64,000 nucleotides of DNA from Capnocytophaga sp. oral taxon 863 str. F0517 (GCF_000466425.1 NZ_KE992155.1:1-64000), one strand, 5' to 3'; shown: positions 27,553 through 37,931, numbered from the stretch's first letter. The notes: generated from the letters alone by a model not told the origin. Made by a program: numbers and translations.

Positions 27553-28695
27553 CTATTTATATAATCCTTTAGCTTTCATTTCTTCTATAGATTGCTGGTA
27601 CTTATCTTCTTCTACTTCTTGAGTATTTACCCAGTCTGTAAATTGTTTTAATCCTTCTTGGAAGGAAATCTTTGGTTCAAAACCTAATAATTGCTTAGCC
27701 TTAGAGATATCAGCATAATTATGACGAATATCTCCTAAACGATAATTACCAGATATGGTGATAGGTATTTGAATTCCATAATTCTTGGAAAGCTCTGTAG
27801 CTACAGTAATGACATCCGTAGCTACTCCTGTCCCTACGTTAAATACTTGGTTGTTAGCAGTTTCTTTTTCTATACCTAAAACAGTAGCATCTACTACATC
27901 ACTGATAAACACAAAGTCACGAGTTTCTTTTCCATCTTCAAAGATATTGATACCATTCGCATTTTTTATTTGAGTAGAGAAGATAGAAAGGATCCCAGTA
28001 TAAGGATTTTTTAGAGATTGTCCAGGCCCATATACATTTTGGTAACGAAAAGCCACTCCTGCAATTCCTATTGTGGGGCAAACTGTCATTACTAATTGTT
28101 CTTGTACTTGTTTAGTAATACCATATACTGAAGTAGGATGAATAATAGAGTCTTCAGTTGTAGCTACTAATTCAAGCTTATCCGAATGATTTTGAGGGTC
28201 TTTTACCTCAAAATCACCTTTTTGCATATCCTCATCAGTACGTTGTAGAGGATAAACAAAAGTATTTTTAGTTTTGTTATAGTACTTACCTTCGCCATAA
28301 ATGGCACGAGAGGAAGCTACTACTACTTTTTTTACAGAATGCTTTTCATTGGTAAGGATATCTAATAATAGGGCAGTCGCTCCTATATTGATATCAGTAT
28401 AGCGTTGGATTTCATACATAGATTGCCCTGTACCCGTTTCGGCGGCTAAATGTACAATTACAGTATTGTCAGCAATAGCTTTTCGCAAAGTTTCACGACA
28501 AGCCACAGTCCCTTTGATAAACTGTACTTTATCCTTAATACTCAAGTATAAAGGAGAAGTTTCTTCAGGTTTTTTTCCGTGAATTTGTTCTGATAAGTTA
28601 TCCAGTACAGTTACTTGGTGTCCTTTTTCAAGGAGAGCTAAAGCGAGGTTAGAGCCTATAAATCCTGCTCCTCCTGTAATAAGTATTTTTTCCAT
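27553..28695 (-). CDS. NAD-dependent sugar epimerase/dehydratase (SDR)
   Basis: This 380-residue extended SDR has the NAD-binding GGAGFIGSNLALALLEKG near the N-terminus, the catalytic Tyr-Lys as VYGITKQ (near residue 190), and the substrate-domain motif FRYQNVYGPGQSL. Such enzymes interconvert or dehydrate NDP-sugars (4-epimerases, NDP-hexose reductases). The exact reaction cannot be read from the sequence. Start and stop abut the neighbouring genes by a one-base overlap and a 2-base gap. Confidence 0.88.
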   Translation of the reverse strand: MEKILITGGAGFIGSNLALALLEKGHQVTVLDNLSEQIHGKKPEETSPLYLSIKDKVQFIKGTVACRETLRKAIADNTVIVHLAAETGTGQSMYEIQRYTDINIGATALLLDILTNEKHSVKKVVVASSRAIYGEGKYYNKTKNTFVYPLQRTDEDMQKGDFEVKDPQNHSDKLELVATTEDSIIHPTSVYGITKQVQEQLVMTVCPTIGIAGVAFRYQNVYGPGQSLKNPYTGILSIFSTQIKNANGINIFEDGKETRDFVFISDVVDATVLGIEKETANNQVFNVGTGVATDVITVATELSKNYGIQIPITISGNYRLGDIRHNYADISKAKQLLGFEPKISFQEGLKQFTDWVNTQEVEEDKYQQSIEEMKAKGLYK

Positions 28696-29327
28696 TACTC
28701 TATAAAATTACCTTTATGATCTGTTTTTTTCCATTTTTGTTCTTCAAAACAATAACGTTTTACTATTTTAGCAGGCGCCCCTACTATTACACAATAATCG
28801 GGGAAAACACCTGATACTACACTATTAGCACCCACTGTAGTGTGTTTTCCTAATTTTGTATTAGGTAGTATTACTGTATTATTGTATATTTTACTATCTT
28901 CACCTATAATAACTTCTCCGACTACAATATCTTGTTGTTCAATAGGAATAGTAATATCTTTATAAGGATGATGGATGTCCGTAATAGTCACAGAAGCCGC
29001 AATAGCTGTATTTTTTCCTATTTTTATTTGGTTTGCACATGTTAGATGTAAAAACTGTTGAATAGTTACTCCATCTTCAAAAATAATTTTTGGGCTATAT
29101 TTTTGATAATTATATTGGTTAATACCTTCTATTCTACCAAATTTCCAAATATAAACTTTTCTTCCACATTCTATATATTTCTTTGTTATTTTTAGAGGAG
29201 AATCAATAAATGTTCCCCTTCCTAAATATCTAAAGAAAGGTTTATTCAATAAAAACCAGAATTTTTGTTTTAAGAAATATCTTCCTCCCAAATATAATTT
29301 ATTGAATATTCTCACGAAAAGTCTCAT
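28695..29327 (-). CDS. Left-handed beta-helix acyltransferase
   Basis: This 210-residue protein contains hexapeptide repeats of the LbH fold in the C-terminal two thirds (IGKNTAIAASVTITDIHHPY, IGEDSKIYNNTVILPN, LGKHTTVGANSVVSG). This is the maltose/galactoside O-acetyltransferase group. The His in DIHHPYKD is in the usual catalytic place. It probably O- or N-acetylates a sugar of the repeat unit. It overlaps its neighbours on both sides by one base. Confidence 0.88.
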   Translation of the reverse strand: MRLFVRIFNKLYLGGRYFLKQKFWFLLNKPFFRYLGRGTFIDSPLKITKKYIECGRKVYIWKFGRIEGINQYNYQKYSPKIIFEDGVTIQQFLHLTCANQIKIGKNTAIAASVTITDIHHPYKDITIPIEQQDIVVGEVIIGEDSKIYNNTVILPNTKLGKHTTVGANSVVSGVFPDYCVIVGAPAKIVKRYCFEEQKWKKTDHKGNFIE

Positions 29328-30745
29328 TATTTTCTTCTTATAATAGTTAGTAAATCTCTCATAGGTATCTTGAATACTTTTAATAGTAAAATAAAGTACA
29401 AAAGTAGCAATAAAAATTTAATAAGCAAAGCAAATAAAGAAAAAGAGATATTAACAATGTAGAATAGTCCAAAACTTATTACAATAAATAGGAAAAGAGC
29501 TAATAGAGGAGCTTTTAGACTTTTCTCTGTGTAGCTCATTTTGTTATAAAGAATAGTATTCATTACCGCAAAGGATACAGCAGAAGAGATAGCTGCAATA
29601 TAAACACCTCCATACTTCATTAAGGAAAGATTAAAAACAAGACTTATAATTGCTCCTGTTATAGTGGCTATGCCTTCTACTTTTGTTTTCTTTTCAGCTA
29701 TAATAATTCCTCCAAATATTACATTTTGTCCTGTCATAATTACTCCTATCATCAGGATAGGTACTAATAAATATCCTTCATAAAATTCCTTAGAAGCCAT
29801 TATTTTAAATACTTCTTGGCTAAATAAGGTAATGAACATTGCTCCCATATATACTATTAGAAAGAAAGTACTTTGAGTTTTTTTTATAAAGGTATTAAAA
29901 CCCACCTTTCCATATTGTTGAAAGATTTCTGGTTCTACAGCTTTATAAAAACCTTGTATCACAATATTAAGTGTAAGGGCTAAAGTATAGGCCAAACTAT
30001 AAATTCCTATTTGTGATAGAGGAACGAAGCGCTCTAAGATAATTCTATCTGAAAGACTTAAAGCTAAATAAGCTAAAGCTCCAGGTAGTAAAGGAGTGGC
30101 AAAGACAAGTCCTTTTTTTAGTTCTGCAAAATTAAAATTAAGAGTAGCATTACGTAAAATAATAGCCCAATAGACGAAGAAAAAGGGAATAAGACTGAAT
30201 AATCTACCATAAAAATGACCTAATATACCCCATTTAAAAACTACTATTAAAAGAAATATTAGCAACATCTGTAGAAGAGTTCTGCTCAAGCTCAAGAAAG
30301 TGAACCACTTGGCTTGTTGTTTTACACGATAGAGCACCAATGGAATCACTGAAAAAACTTCTAAGAAATTAGATACTACAGCTAATTTAAAATAGGGATT
30401 CCAAGGTACTTGTATGTTGTATTTTTCAATAATAATAGGCATCAATAGGTAGGCTAACAGAGAGAGTAAGAGATTAATTCCTGTGATGATGATATAGAAA
30501 TTACCTAATAATCGTTTGCGATAAGTCTCATCTTCTTTTTCAAAATAAAATCGTAACACATAAGTATTGAGAGAGAGTACACAAAGTACAAAAAGAAACA
30601 TCACAAAGGAGTTGGTATAGCTGATAATCCCATAATCCGTTTTGGAAAGATAATGAGTATACACAGGCAATAGGAAGAAACTTACCAACTTAGGTATAAT
30701 TTCCCCTATAGCATATAAAAGCGATTGTTTAAATAGTTTACTCAT
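29327..30745 (-). CDS. Wzx-type oligosaccharide flippase
   Basis: This 472-residue polytopic inner membrane protein has about 12-14 hydrophobic segments. The N-terminus KQSLLYAIGEIIPKLVSFFL with VYTHYLSKTDYG is the polysaccharide biosynthesis (PST/MATE-like) family signature. It flips the undecaprenyl-linked repeat unit to the periplasm for the Wzy-like polymerase at 25492. It overlaps the gene upstream by 4 bases. Confidence 0.92.
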   Translation of the reverse strand: MSKLFKQSLLYAIGEIIPKLVSFFLLPVYTHYLSKTDYGIISYTNSFVMFLFVLCVLSLNTYVLRFYFEKEDETYRKRLLGNFYIIITGINLLLSLLAYLLMPIIIEKYNIQVPWNPYFKLAVVSNFLEVFSVIPLVLYRVKQQAKWFTFLSLSRTLLQMLLIFLLIVVFKWGILGHFYGRLFSLIPFFFVYWAIILRNATLNFNFAELKKGLVFATPLLPGALAYLALSLSDRIILERFVPLSQIGIYSLAYTLALTLNIVIQGFYKAVEPEIFQQYGKVGFNTFIKKTQSTFFLIVYMGAMFITLFSQEVFKIMASKEFYEGYLLVPILMIGVIMTGQNVIFGGIIIAEKKTKVEGIATITGAIISLVFNLSLMKYGGVYIAAISSAVSFAVMNTILYNKMSYTEKSLKAPLLALFLFIVISFGLFYIVNISFSLFALLIKFLLLLLYFILLLKVFKIPMRDLLTIIRRK

Positions 30746-32073
30746 AAAACATTTAGAAAGGCTTCTTTATCAAAAGGAGCAAAAAAAACTGCACTAGGGT
30801 CTATTACTATTTCAGTAGTAAGTGCAGAGATGAAATCATCGACAGTGTCCACTAAATGTAGATTTTTTTTATCAAAAACATGTTTATGACGTAAATATGA
30901 ATTCTTTTTTAATAAGATTACTTTTCTGTTAGCTTGTAGAGCTTCATAAATAGCTGTAGATTGTATGGCAAGCATAGTACTACATATTTTCAATAGTTCC
31001 CCTACTGATTGTTCGTTAGTGATTATTTTTATATTTTTTATACTACTTAACTTTTTTGTGTAATACTCTTTTTCAAAAAATTGATTAGGGTGTAATTTAA
31101 AGTATATAGGTATATTTTCTAAATATTTCTTATCTATTTTCAATATAAAATCAGACAATTCTTTTCCAAATACATTAGATGAAATAATCAATATACCTTT
31201 AGCTACATAATTATCTATATCATCTATGATTTGGGCTAAAGGATTATAAAAATAATCATTACCAATAGGAACTATTTTTACATTGGGTAGATATAATTCC
31301 TTAAACCAAAAAGGAGAAAAGGAAAAAATAGTATCAGATAATGTAACTTGTCCTTCCTTATAATCCATTTTAGAATAATTATATGCTAAATGTCCAAAAT
31401 CTACTATACCATGTTGGAATTCAAAGACAGGAATATTTAAGTTTTTAGCAGCCCTCATAAGCCCTTTTTGAATTCCATTTTGAGTAAGGAAAACACGCTT
31501 AATCTTTTTCTTGCGAAATAAGTTTGAAAAAAAATAGATGTCAGCATAATAGTTAGATAGTTTTTCTTGTAAAAAGGCCTCGTTAAAAGGGAGTCTACCA
31601 AATTCTGACTCTAAAATTTTCATTAAAAAAGAAAAATCTGTATTTTTTCCTTTTTTAAAGAGTCTTCTGAAAAGGCTTTGAGGTAGAAAGTAACTATTTT
31701 TTAAATAATTATGATTATCAAAAGTTTCTATTACTAAATTGTTCTGTTCTGGGAAAAGATCATATACTGATTTTGCATTTTGGTCTATAAGTTTTCCATT
31801 AACTTTATTACGAGAACTTAAATAAAATAAATTTTCTTTTTTAGGAGAGAAGAAGAATAATCTAAAAGGCTCATAAAGTGTTGAAAAGATTCTTGTTGTA
31901 ATATATTTAAAACTTCTGTTTTTAAGAGAAGAAGAAGCTATTTTCCATAAAAGTTTTGGACATACTTCATATCTTAAAATATCCCAATAATAAGTACCAT
32001 ATTTATCTTGTAAATCAAAAAAATGATTTTCTTTTTCGAGGGTTAAAAATCTATCCCAAAAATCTTTTTCCAT
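30742..32073 (-). CDS. GT-B glycosyltransferase-like protein, sialyl/Kdo-transferase type
   Basis: This is a 443-residue cytosolic protein. The N-terminal half is unfamiliar. The C-terminal half has features of capsule sialyl/polysialyl and Kdo transferases: FEFQHGIVD (near 236), FKLHPNQFF with the His-Pro motif (near 348), and MLAIQSTAIYEALQ with the Ser-Thr...Glu motif (near 386). In those families the His-Pro and Ser/Thr motifs bind the CMP-sugar. Two genes upstream are a phosphatase and synthase for a 3-deoxy-ulosonate, so transfer of that CMP-activated sugar is a reasonable inference. No exact family is claimed. Confidence 0.65.
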   Translation of the reverse strand: MEKDFWDRFLTLEKENHFFDLQDKYGTYYWDILRYEVCPKLLWKIASSSLKNRSFKYITTRIFSTLYEPFRLFFFSPKKENLFYLSSRNKVNGKLIDQNAKSVYDLFPEQNNLVIETFDNHNYLKNSYFLPQSLFRRLFKKGKNTDFSFLMKILESEFGRLPFNEAFLQEKLSNYYADIYFFSNLFRKKKIKRVFLTQNGIQKGLMRAAKNLNIPVFEFQHGIVDFGHLAYNYSKMDYKEGQVTLSDTIFSFSPFWFKELYLPNVKIVPIGNDYFYNPLAQIIDDIDNYVAKGILIISSNVFGKELSDFILKIDKKYLENIPIYFKLHPNQFFEKEYYTKKLSSIKNIKIITNEQSVGELLKICSTMLAIQSTAIYEALQANRKVILLKKNSYLRHKHVFDKKNLHLVDTVDDFISALTTEIVIDPSAVFFAPFDKEAFLNVL

Positions 32074-32104
32074 AATTTTTAATAAGTTATTGTTTTTTAT
32101 TGGT

Positions 32105-33418
32105 TCAAATTTTTCTCAATAGTTTATGCTCTTCTAATTTATAAGCTACATTCAATATCTCTTGTTCTTTAATATCTATCATCTCAGCTATTTCTCTTGT
32201 TGAAAAAGTGCCATCAGAATAGTTTAATAAATACATCACAATTTTGGTAAAATTTTCACTGTAAGCTAAATTATTTGAAGATGATGCTCTACTTCTTCGT
32301 GTTTGCTTGGTGTTTATATTAGGATAAAGTCCTCTCTTCCCTAATTGAGGCTCTCCAAAAGGAAATAAATTTTCAAAATAAGAAGTAGTTTCTAAAAGAT
32401 TAAATAATCTAAAAATTTCTTCTGCACTCTTATATACTTGCTCTAAACTCATAAAGTTCTTATCATCTAAAGAAGTATGATATTCTGGATATTCATTATA
32501 AACAGTTCTAGCTATCTGTCCTACAGGTATATCTATACCAATGGTATTATATTGTCTTTCATCAGATCCTCCTAAAGGTGTAAAGTCTCTTAAATCACCA
32601 TCCTTATTCATAGCTTCTATAAAAAGTCTATCAATAATGGAATTCCCGTTCTTAGATTTTTTATAACTCAATTTATCTACCTCTCCTCCTAAACAAGTTA
32701 ATACAAGTCCTGCTAAAACATTTTTTCGAAGTTCTTCTTTTCTCAAACTTAGATATGAAATAGAACCTATAGTCTCAGGGTTTACTACAAATCTATAGCT
32801 AAAAGTTCTATCTTTAATTTGCTTTAATTGTTGGTATAAATACATCATTACCAGAGGGCCACTTAATTCATTATTTCCCATTGAAGGGTGACACAAATAA
32901 GTAGTTATCAGTATTTCTTTATCTGTTCTTCCTTTTAAAAGATATTCACCTACTTGTAAAATACCTTTTTTAAAGTAAGTATCTATAACTACCTTATAAT
33001 TGGTGTTTGGTAGTTTGTTAAACTGTTCATAAGAAAGACAGAACCCCCATCTCTTTTTGTAATAGCTTGTAACATATGGGATAGCTTTGGGAAGATCTTT
33101 GTCAAAATAAAGATGCTCTTTTAATTCTTCCCATGATACATCTCCTATATATCTATCAGAATAGTTTACTAAATGTAGATTATTATCTTTAAAATCAATG
33201 ATTTTTTCACCGTTAATATTTTCTAAATAAGCTTTATTCACTTCCCACTCATCAGGTATCACCCAGTCAAAAACTTTTTGTCTAGAATGAAATTCTAATA
33301 TTTCAAAGGGAATTATCTCTCTCATAATCTCTAAACTTTCGCGATATCCTTTACCTAATATAGATCTACAAATGGGATAGAGTCTATCAAAATAGGAGTC
33401 TAATAATTTTATATCCAT
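32105..33418 (-). CDS. DUF4910 aminopeptidase-like domain protein
   Basis: This 437-residue protein has a core with the M28-like aminopeptidase fold of DUF4910. It shows LITTYLCHPSMGNNELSGPLVMMYL (near 170), ending in a run of hydrophobics, then PLGGSDERQYN (near 283) and EYHTSLDD (near 314), with His, Asp, Glu and His residues in metal-ligand-like places. A C-terminal winged-helix-like segment (TFSTREIAEMIDIKEQEILN) follows. The family is frequent in nonulosonate and capsule loci, but its reaction is not established to my knowledge. It could be a deacetylase or amidohydrolase acting on a sugar intermediate. Confidence 0.8.
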   Translation of the reverse strand: MDIKLLDSYFDRLYPICRSILGKGYRESLEIMREIIPFEILEFHSRQKVFDWVIPDEWEVNKAYLENINGEKIIDFKDNNLHLVNYSDRYIGDVSWEELKEHLYFDKDLPKAIPYVTSYYKKRWGFCLSYEQFNKLPNTNYKVVIDTYFKKGILQVGEYLLKGRTDKEILITTYLCHPSMGNNELSGPLVMMYLYQQLKQIKDRTFSYRFVVNPETIGSISYLSLRKEELRKNVLAGLVLTCLGGEVDKLSYKKSKNGNSIIDRLFIEAMNKDGDLRDFTPLGGSDERQYNTIGIDIPVGQIARTVYNEYPEYHTSLDDKNFMSLEQVYKSAEEIFRLFNLLETTSYFENLFPFGEPQLGKRGLYPNINTKQTRRSRASSSNNLAYSENFTKIVMYLLNYSDGTFSTREIAEMIDIKEQEILNVAYKLEEHKLLRKI

Positions 33419-33429
33419 TTTATACGAAG

Positions 33430-33933
<504 letters not shown>

Positions 33934-34989
33934 TTAATTAAAATATTCAGAATAAAGAATTTCGTCTTTTTCTATATCTTTAATAATAGTTTTACCTATT
34001 AATTTATCCTTTTCACTCCATTTTAATCCATCACCAGGTGATAATAAGTGAATATCATTTATAGTGATTATTTCTCCTACTTTCATTTTTTTATTGGTAG
34101 CAATAGATCTTTCAAGTTTCTTTTTAGAAGAGGCAACACTTTCCTCAATAAAAATTTTTTTCTCACCTAGAGATTTTTCGAAAAGACGAATATCTCTTAC
34201 CATTCTATTTACTCCGTCAGGACCTAAAGAACCAGCTTGATCTGTTCCTTTCATTCGTCTATCAATAGTGATATGTTTTTCAATGATTTTTGCTCCCATA
34301 GCTACAGCAGCTAAAGAGGTAGCAATACCTATAGTATGATCTGAATATCCTATAGTGTAATCTTTATAATTTTCTTTAAGAAAATCTATAGTTCTTAAAT
34401 TTACATTATCAGGGTGGGTAGGGTATTGAGAAACACAATGTAAAATACTTATATTGTCATGAAATTTAGTAATTACATCCAAAGCATCATCTAATTCTTT
34501 TTTACCAGCCATTCCTGTAGACAAAATAATAGGAATTTTAGTTTCTGCCAGGGCTTCTAAAAGGGGAAGATTAGTTAAATCTCTACTAGCTACTTTTAGA
34601 TAATCGGGAGTAAAAAGTTTCAAGAGACTCAAACAACCAATGGCGCATAATGTCTCTATAAAATCAACACCTTTAGACTTTGTATATTTATATATCTCAA
34701 AATGAGCATCATCACTTAATTCTAAATAGGCTCTATGAGCACCATAAGTTTCAGCAAAAGCATGTGGAGAGTTATAAGGAGCATCCATCTGCGATTTTGA
34801 GAGTTCTTGGCTAAGATCTCTCTTTGTTAGTTTAATGGCATCCATAGGGGATAGTTTTAGGTCAAAAGTATCTTCTTCTATAGACCTACATGCTAAATCA
34901 ATAATTAATTTAGCTATATCTACAGATCCATTATGGTTTTGCCCTATTTCACCAATAATGTAAACAGATTCTTGATTTTTAGTTTTCAT
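33934..34989 (-). CDS. NeuB-type 3-deoxy-nonulosonate (phosphate) synthase
   Basis: This 351-residue enzyme condenses phosphoenolpyruvate with a hexose derivative. The N-terminal TIM barrel begins YIIGEIGQNHNGSVDIAKLI, a metal/PEP site is seen at KVASRDLTNLPLL and ILSTGMAGKKEL, and EKHITIDRRMKGTDQAG lies near residue 235. The C-terminal SAF/antifreeze-like domain is present (about 285-351, RSIATNKKMKVGEIIT). It starts exactly at the end of the cytidylyltransferase gene. Pairing with a HAD phosphatase suggests a phosphorylated product such as Kdn-9-phosphate, rather than free sialic acid. Confidence 0.9.
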   Translation of the reverse strand: MKTKNQESVYIIGEIGQNHNGSVDIAKLIIDLACRSIEEDTFDLKLSPMDAIKLTKRDLSQELSKSQMDAPYNSPHAFAETYGAHRAYLELSDDAHFEIYKYTKSKGVDFIETLCAIGCLSLLKLFTPDYLKVASRDLTNLPLLEALAETKIPIILSTGMAGKKELDDALDVITKFHDNISILHCVSQYPTHPDNVNLRTIDFLKENYKDYTIGYSDHTIGIATSLAAVAMGAKIIEKHITIDRRMKGTDQAGSLGPDGVNRMVRDIRLFEKSLGEKKIFIEESVASSKKKLERSIATNKKMKVGEIITINDIHLLSPGDGLKWSEKDKLIGKTIIKDIEKDEILYSEYFN

Positions 34990-35738
34990 TATTTTGTATT
35001 TTTATTAATTTCTAAAGTCATTTTTTCTAATAAGAATGGATTTTTTTGTAAAATATTGTAAATATTTGATAAGCTATAATCTTTATCTTTTATATGTTTT
35101 AATACAAATTTTATATGTTTAAAATCTTCTTCAGTATCTAATGTAAGCCTTATATTCATTGGATATTTACAAACATCAAATATTGGTTGTATCAACTCTA
35201 TCTTAAATATATTTCTATTTGAATAAATGAAATTAGTTACATGCTCTAAGTAGATTTTCTCTTCTGTCAGTTCAGCTATTTTTTTTAAGGCTTTTAAAGA
35301 TACTAACTCTGCCCAAAAACCAAAATGTGTTTTTATTGATACATTCCCATTTATGTCAAAAGAGATATAATCATTATCATTCATGGGAATCATAAAGAGA
35401 GTTTTCATATCTTCTATTGATAAGAAAGGATTATCAGCACATAAACGTATTATTTCTGTGATATTATATTTTTCTGCACAATTAATAAATCTTTTAAGCA
35501 CATTATCCTCATCTCCTCTAAAAATTTTTACACCTAAAGAAGTTGTTATTTGTTCTAAAACATTATCTCTCTCATTGGTAGTGGTAGCTATAATAATATC
35601 TTGTTTGTTAAAACTATCTATAAGTCGATTGAGAATAAATGCTAATACAGGTGTTCCTTTCCCATCTATATCCGCAGTCATTTTTTTAGGAAATCTTGTG
35701 GAACCATTCCTTGCCTGAATAATAATAGCTCGTTTCAT
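34989..35738 (-). CDS. SpsF/NeuA-like cytidylyltransferase
   Basis: This 249-residue nucleotidyltransferase begins KRAIIIQARNGSTRFPKK, the activated-sugar binding motif of SpsF and CMP-ulosonate synthetases, followed by IIIATTTNERDNVLE and RLCADNPFL (metal site Asp). It probably charges the ulosonate made by the two downstream enzymes with CMP. It precedes the NeuB-type gene with a one-base overlap. Confidence 0.85.
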   Translation of the reverse strand: MKRAIIIQARNGSTRFPKKMTADIDGKGTPVLAFILNRLIDSFNKQDIIIATTTNERDNVLEQITTSLGVKIFRGDEDNVLKRFINCAEKYNITEIIRLCADNPFLSIEDMKTLFMIPMNDNDYISFDINGNVSIKTHFGFWAELVSLKALKKIAELTEEKIYLEHVTNFIYSNRNIFKIELIQPIFDVCKYPMNIRLTLDTEEDFKHIKFVLKHIKDKDYSLSNIYNILQKNPFLLEKMTLEINKNTK

Positions 35739-35747
35739 TATTTATTT

Positions 35748-36596
35748 CTATCTCTTTATTTCTTTAATAAAGTCTTTTATATGCTTTTTAGCCTTCCAGC
35801 CTAATGCCTCAGTTTTTTGTGTAACCACTTCAGCAGTCATACGATTGCCTTTACGTTCAGGGAGCATTTGTATCTCTCCTCCAAATAACTTGGCTATCTC
35901 TAAAACAGTATAAGTTTCTGGACTTCCTATACCAAAACCATCCCCATTACCTTTTTCTCCTACGATAAGTAATCCAGATACTATATCCTCAATATGAGTA
36001 AAGTTGCGTTGTTGTGTACCAGGGTTTACTACAGTGAGAGGTTCTCCTTTTTTCATCTTCTCAGTAAAGAGTGCTATAAGAGTGGCATACTTACCAGTAC
36101 GGATCTCACGCTTACCATAAACATTGTAAAAATAAACAATAGCATACTCTAAACCATACCAATTACCATAGTTTTTCACTAACTCTGTGTTCGACGATTT
36201 GCTCCAAGCATAAGGACTTTGATCTTTACCTATACCTCCATCACCAAACTTAGTACTACTACCCGCATATACTAATTTACACTTATGCTTTCGGCAGAAC
36301 TCCAATACTTTAAGAGTGCCTATTTTGTTGAATAACAAAACTTTGTCTATATCATCAAAACTTTGTTCTACTCGTGAGTATTCCCCTAAGTGATAGACAA
36401 GATCAGGGGTAAAGTCAATCAACTCAAAAATATGTTCTGTGCTCCCTTCTATATAAGTAACGCCTTCTACATGATTATCACGACTCCCTGTAAAGTAGTT
36501 GTCTAATGAGTACACTTGATTTTTGGAGCTTTTAGCTAAAGCCTCACAAAGATTAGAACCGACAAAGCCAGCCCCTCCTGTTACTAATATTTTCAT
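35748..36596 (-). CDS. NAD-dependent epimerase (UDP-glucose 4-epimerase-like SDR)
   Basis: This 282-residue extended SDR has GGAGFVGSNLCEALAKS at the N-terminus, a LVYHLGEYSRVEQS NAD-site segment, catalytic Tyr/Lys in SPYAWSKSSNTE (near residue 130) and YFYNVYGKREIRTG. At 282 residues it is somewhat shorter than typical GalE (about 335). It lies 15 bases after the UDP-glucose dehydrogenase gene, so a uronic-acid sugar is a possible substrate. Confidence 0.85.
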   Translation of the reverse strand: MKILVTGGAGFVGSNLCEALAKSSKNQVYSLDNYFTGSRDNHVEGVTYIEGSTEHIFELIDFTPDLVYHLGEYSRVEQSFDDIDKVLLFNKIGTLKVLEFCRKHKCKLVYAGSSTKFGDGGIGKDQSPYAWSKSSNTELVKNYGNWYGLEYAIVYFYNVYGKREIRTGKYATLIALFTEKMKKGEPLTVVNPGTQQRNFTHIEDIVSGLLIVGEKGNGDGFGIGSPETYTVLEIAKLFGGEIQMLPERKGNRMTAEVVTQKTEALGWKAKKHIKDFIKEIKR

Positions 36597-36611
36597 ATCT
36601 GTTTCCTGATT

Positions 36612-37931
36612 TTAAACTCCAATTTGTATATATTCAAACCCTTTGTTAGGCAAATCAAAGGCATTGTATTGATTACGTCCATCAAAAATTACTTTTTCTT
36701 TTAGTAATTTACTTATTTCATCGAAGTCTGGTACACGGAATTCTTTCCATTCAGTAAGGAGGAGAAGAGCATTAGCTCCCTTGAGAGCATCATACTTATT
36801 TTCTACATAAGTTACATCAACTCCTTTTAGATAGCATACTTTAGCTTCATGTACAGCCTTAGGATCATAGGCTTGTATTTTAGCTCCTCGTTTTACTAAT
36901 TCTTTGATAATATAAATAGCGGGAGCTTCTCGCATATCATCAGTTTCTGGTTTGAAAGAGAGCCCCCATACAGCAAAGGTTTTTCCTGTAAGATCTTCTC
37001 CATATTTCTTTACAACTTTCTGAGCAATAACATACTTCTGACGATTGTTCACATTATCCACCGATTCTATAAGTTCAGCTTTATAATCCACTTCTTCAGC
37101 TAGTTTCTTTAGCGCTAATACATCTTTAGGGAAGCAAGAGCCTCCATAGCCACATCCAGGATAGATAAAACTATAGCCTATACGGCTATCAGAACCTATA
37201 CCAATACGCACTTTATTCACATCAGCACCAACTCGTTCACAAATGTTAGCTATCTCATTCATAAACGAGATTTTGGTAGCTAACATTGTATTAGCAGCAT
37301 ACTTGGTCATCTCAGCCGAACGAATATCCATTGTAATCATCCGCTCATTCTGCATATAAAAGGGACTGTAAAGCTCTTTCATCTTCTTGAAAGCATATTC
37401 GTTATCTGCTCCTATTACCACACGATCTGGCTTCATAAAGTCTTCAATAGCCTTTCCTTCTTTTAAAAACTCAGGGTTTGACACCACGTAAAATTTGTAA
37501 TTCACTCCACGTTTGTCTAAAGCAGCTTGCACAGTAGCACGTACCTTATCTGCAGTTCCTACTGGTACTGTTGATTTATCGACTATTATAAGTTCTCCTT
37601 GCATAGTCTCCCCTATAGACTGAGCTACAGAAAGTACGTATTGTAGGTCAGCGGATCCATCATCACCCATAGGAGTGCCTACAGCTATAAAGGCTACCTC
37701 AGCCTCTTTGATAGCTTCAGCTATATTAGTAGTAAAAAATAGATTCTTATGAGCTACATTGCTCAGTACCATTTCTTCTAATCCAGGCTCGTAGATGGGG
37801 ATAATACCTTGTTTAAGTTTCTCTATTTTCTGAGTGTTTACATCTACACAAGTTACTTTATTACCCATTTCGGCAAAACAAGTACCTGATACCAAACCGA
37901 CATAACCGGTTCCAATAACTGCTATTTTCAT
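36612..37931 (-). CDS. ugd: UDP-glucose 6-dehydrogenase
   Basis: This 439-residue enzyme oxidises UDP-glucose to UDP-glucuronate with two NAD. Domain motifs are complete: IGTGYVGLVSGTCFAEMGNK (NAD site), VGTPMGDDGSADLQYVL, VDKSTVPVGTADKVR, the catalytic Cys in GCGYGGSCFPKDVLAL (near residue 262) and LSFKPETDDMREAPA. It is the first gene of the operon. UDP-glucuronate or a derived uronic acid is therefore likely in the polysaccharide. A UDP-ManNAc dehydrogenase activity cannot be excluded from sequence alone. Confidence 0.93.
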   Translation of the reverse strand: MKIAVIGTGYVGLVSGTCFAEMGNKVTCVDVNTQKIEKLKQGIIPIYEPGLEEMVLSNVAHKNLFFTTNIAEAIKEAEVAFIAVGTPMGDDGSADLQYVLSVAQSIGETMQGELIIVDKSTVPVGTADKVRATVQAALDKRGVNYKFYVVSNPEFLKEGKAIEDFMKPDRVVIGADNEYAFKKMKELYSPFYMQNERMITMDIRSAEMTKYAANTMLATKISFMNEIANICERVGADVNKVRIGIGSDSRIGYSFIYPGCGYGGSCFPKDVLALKKLAEEVDYKAELIESVDNVNNRQKYVIAQKVVKKYGEDLTGKTFAVWGLSFKPETDDMREAPAIYIIKELVKRGAKIQAYDPKAVHEAKVCYLKGVDVTYVENKYDALKGANALLLLTEWKEFRVPDFDEISKLLKEKVIFDGRNQYNAFDLPNKGFEYIQIGV

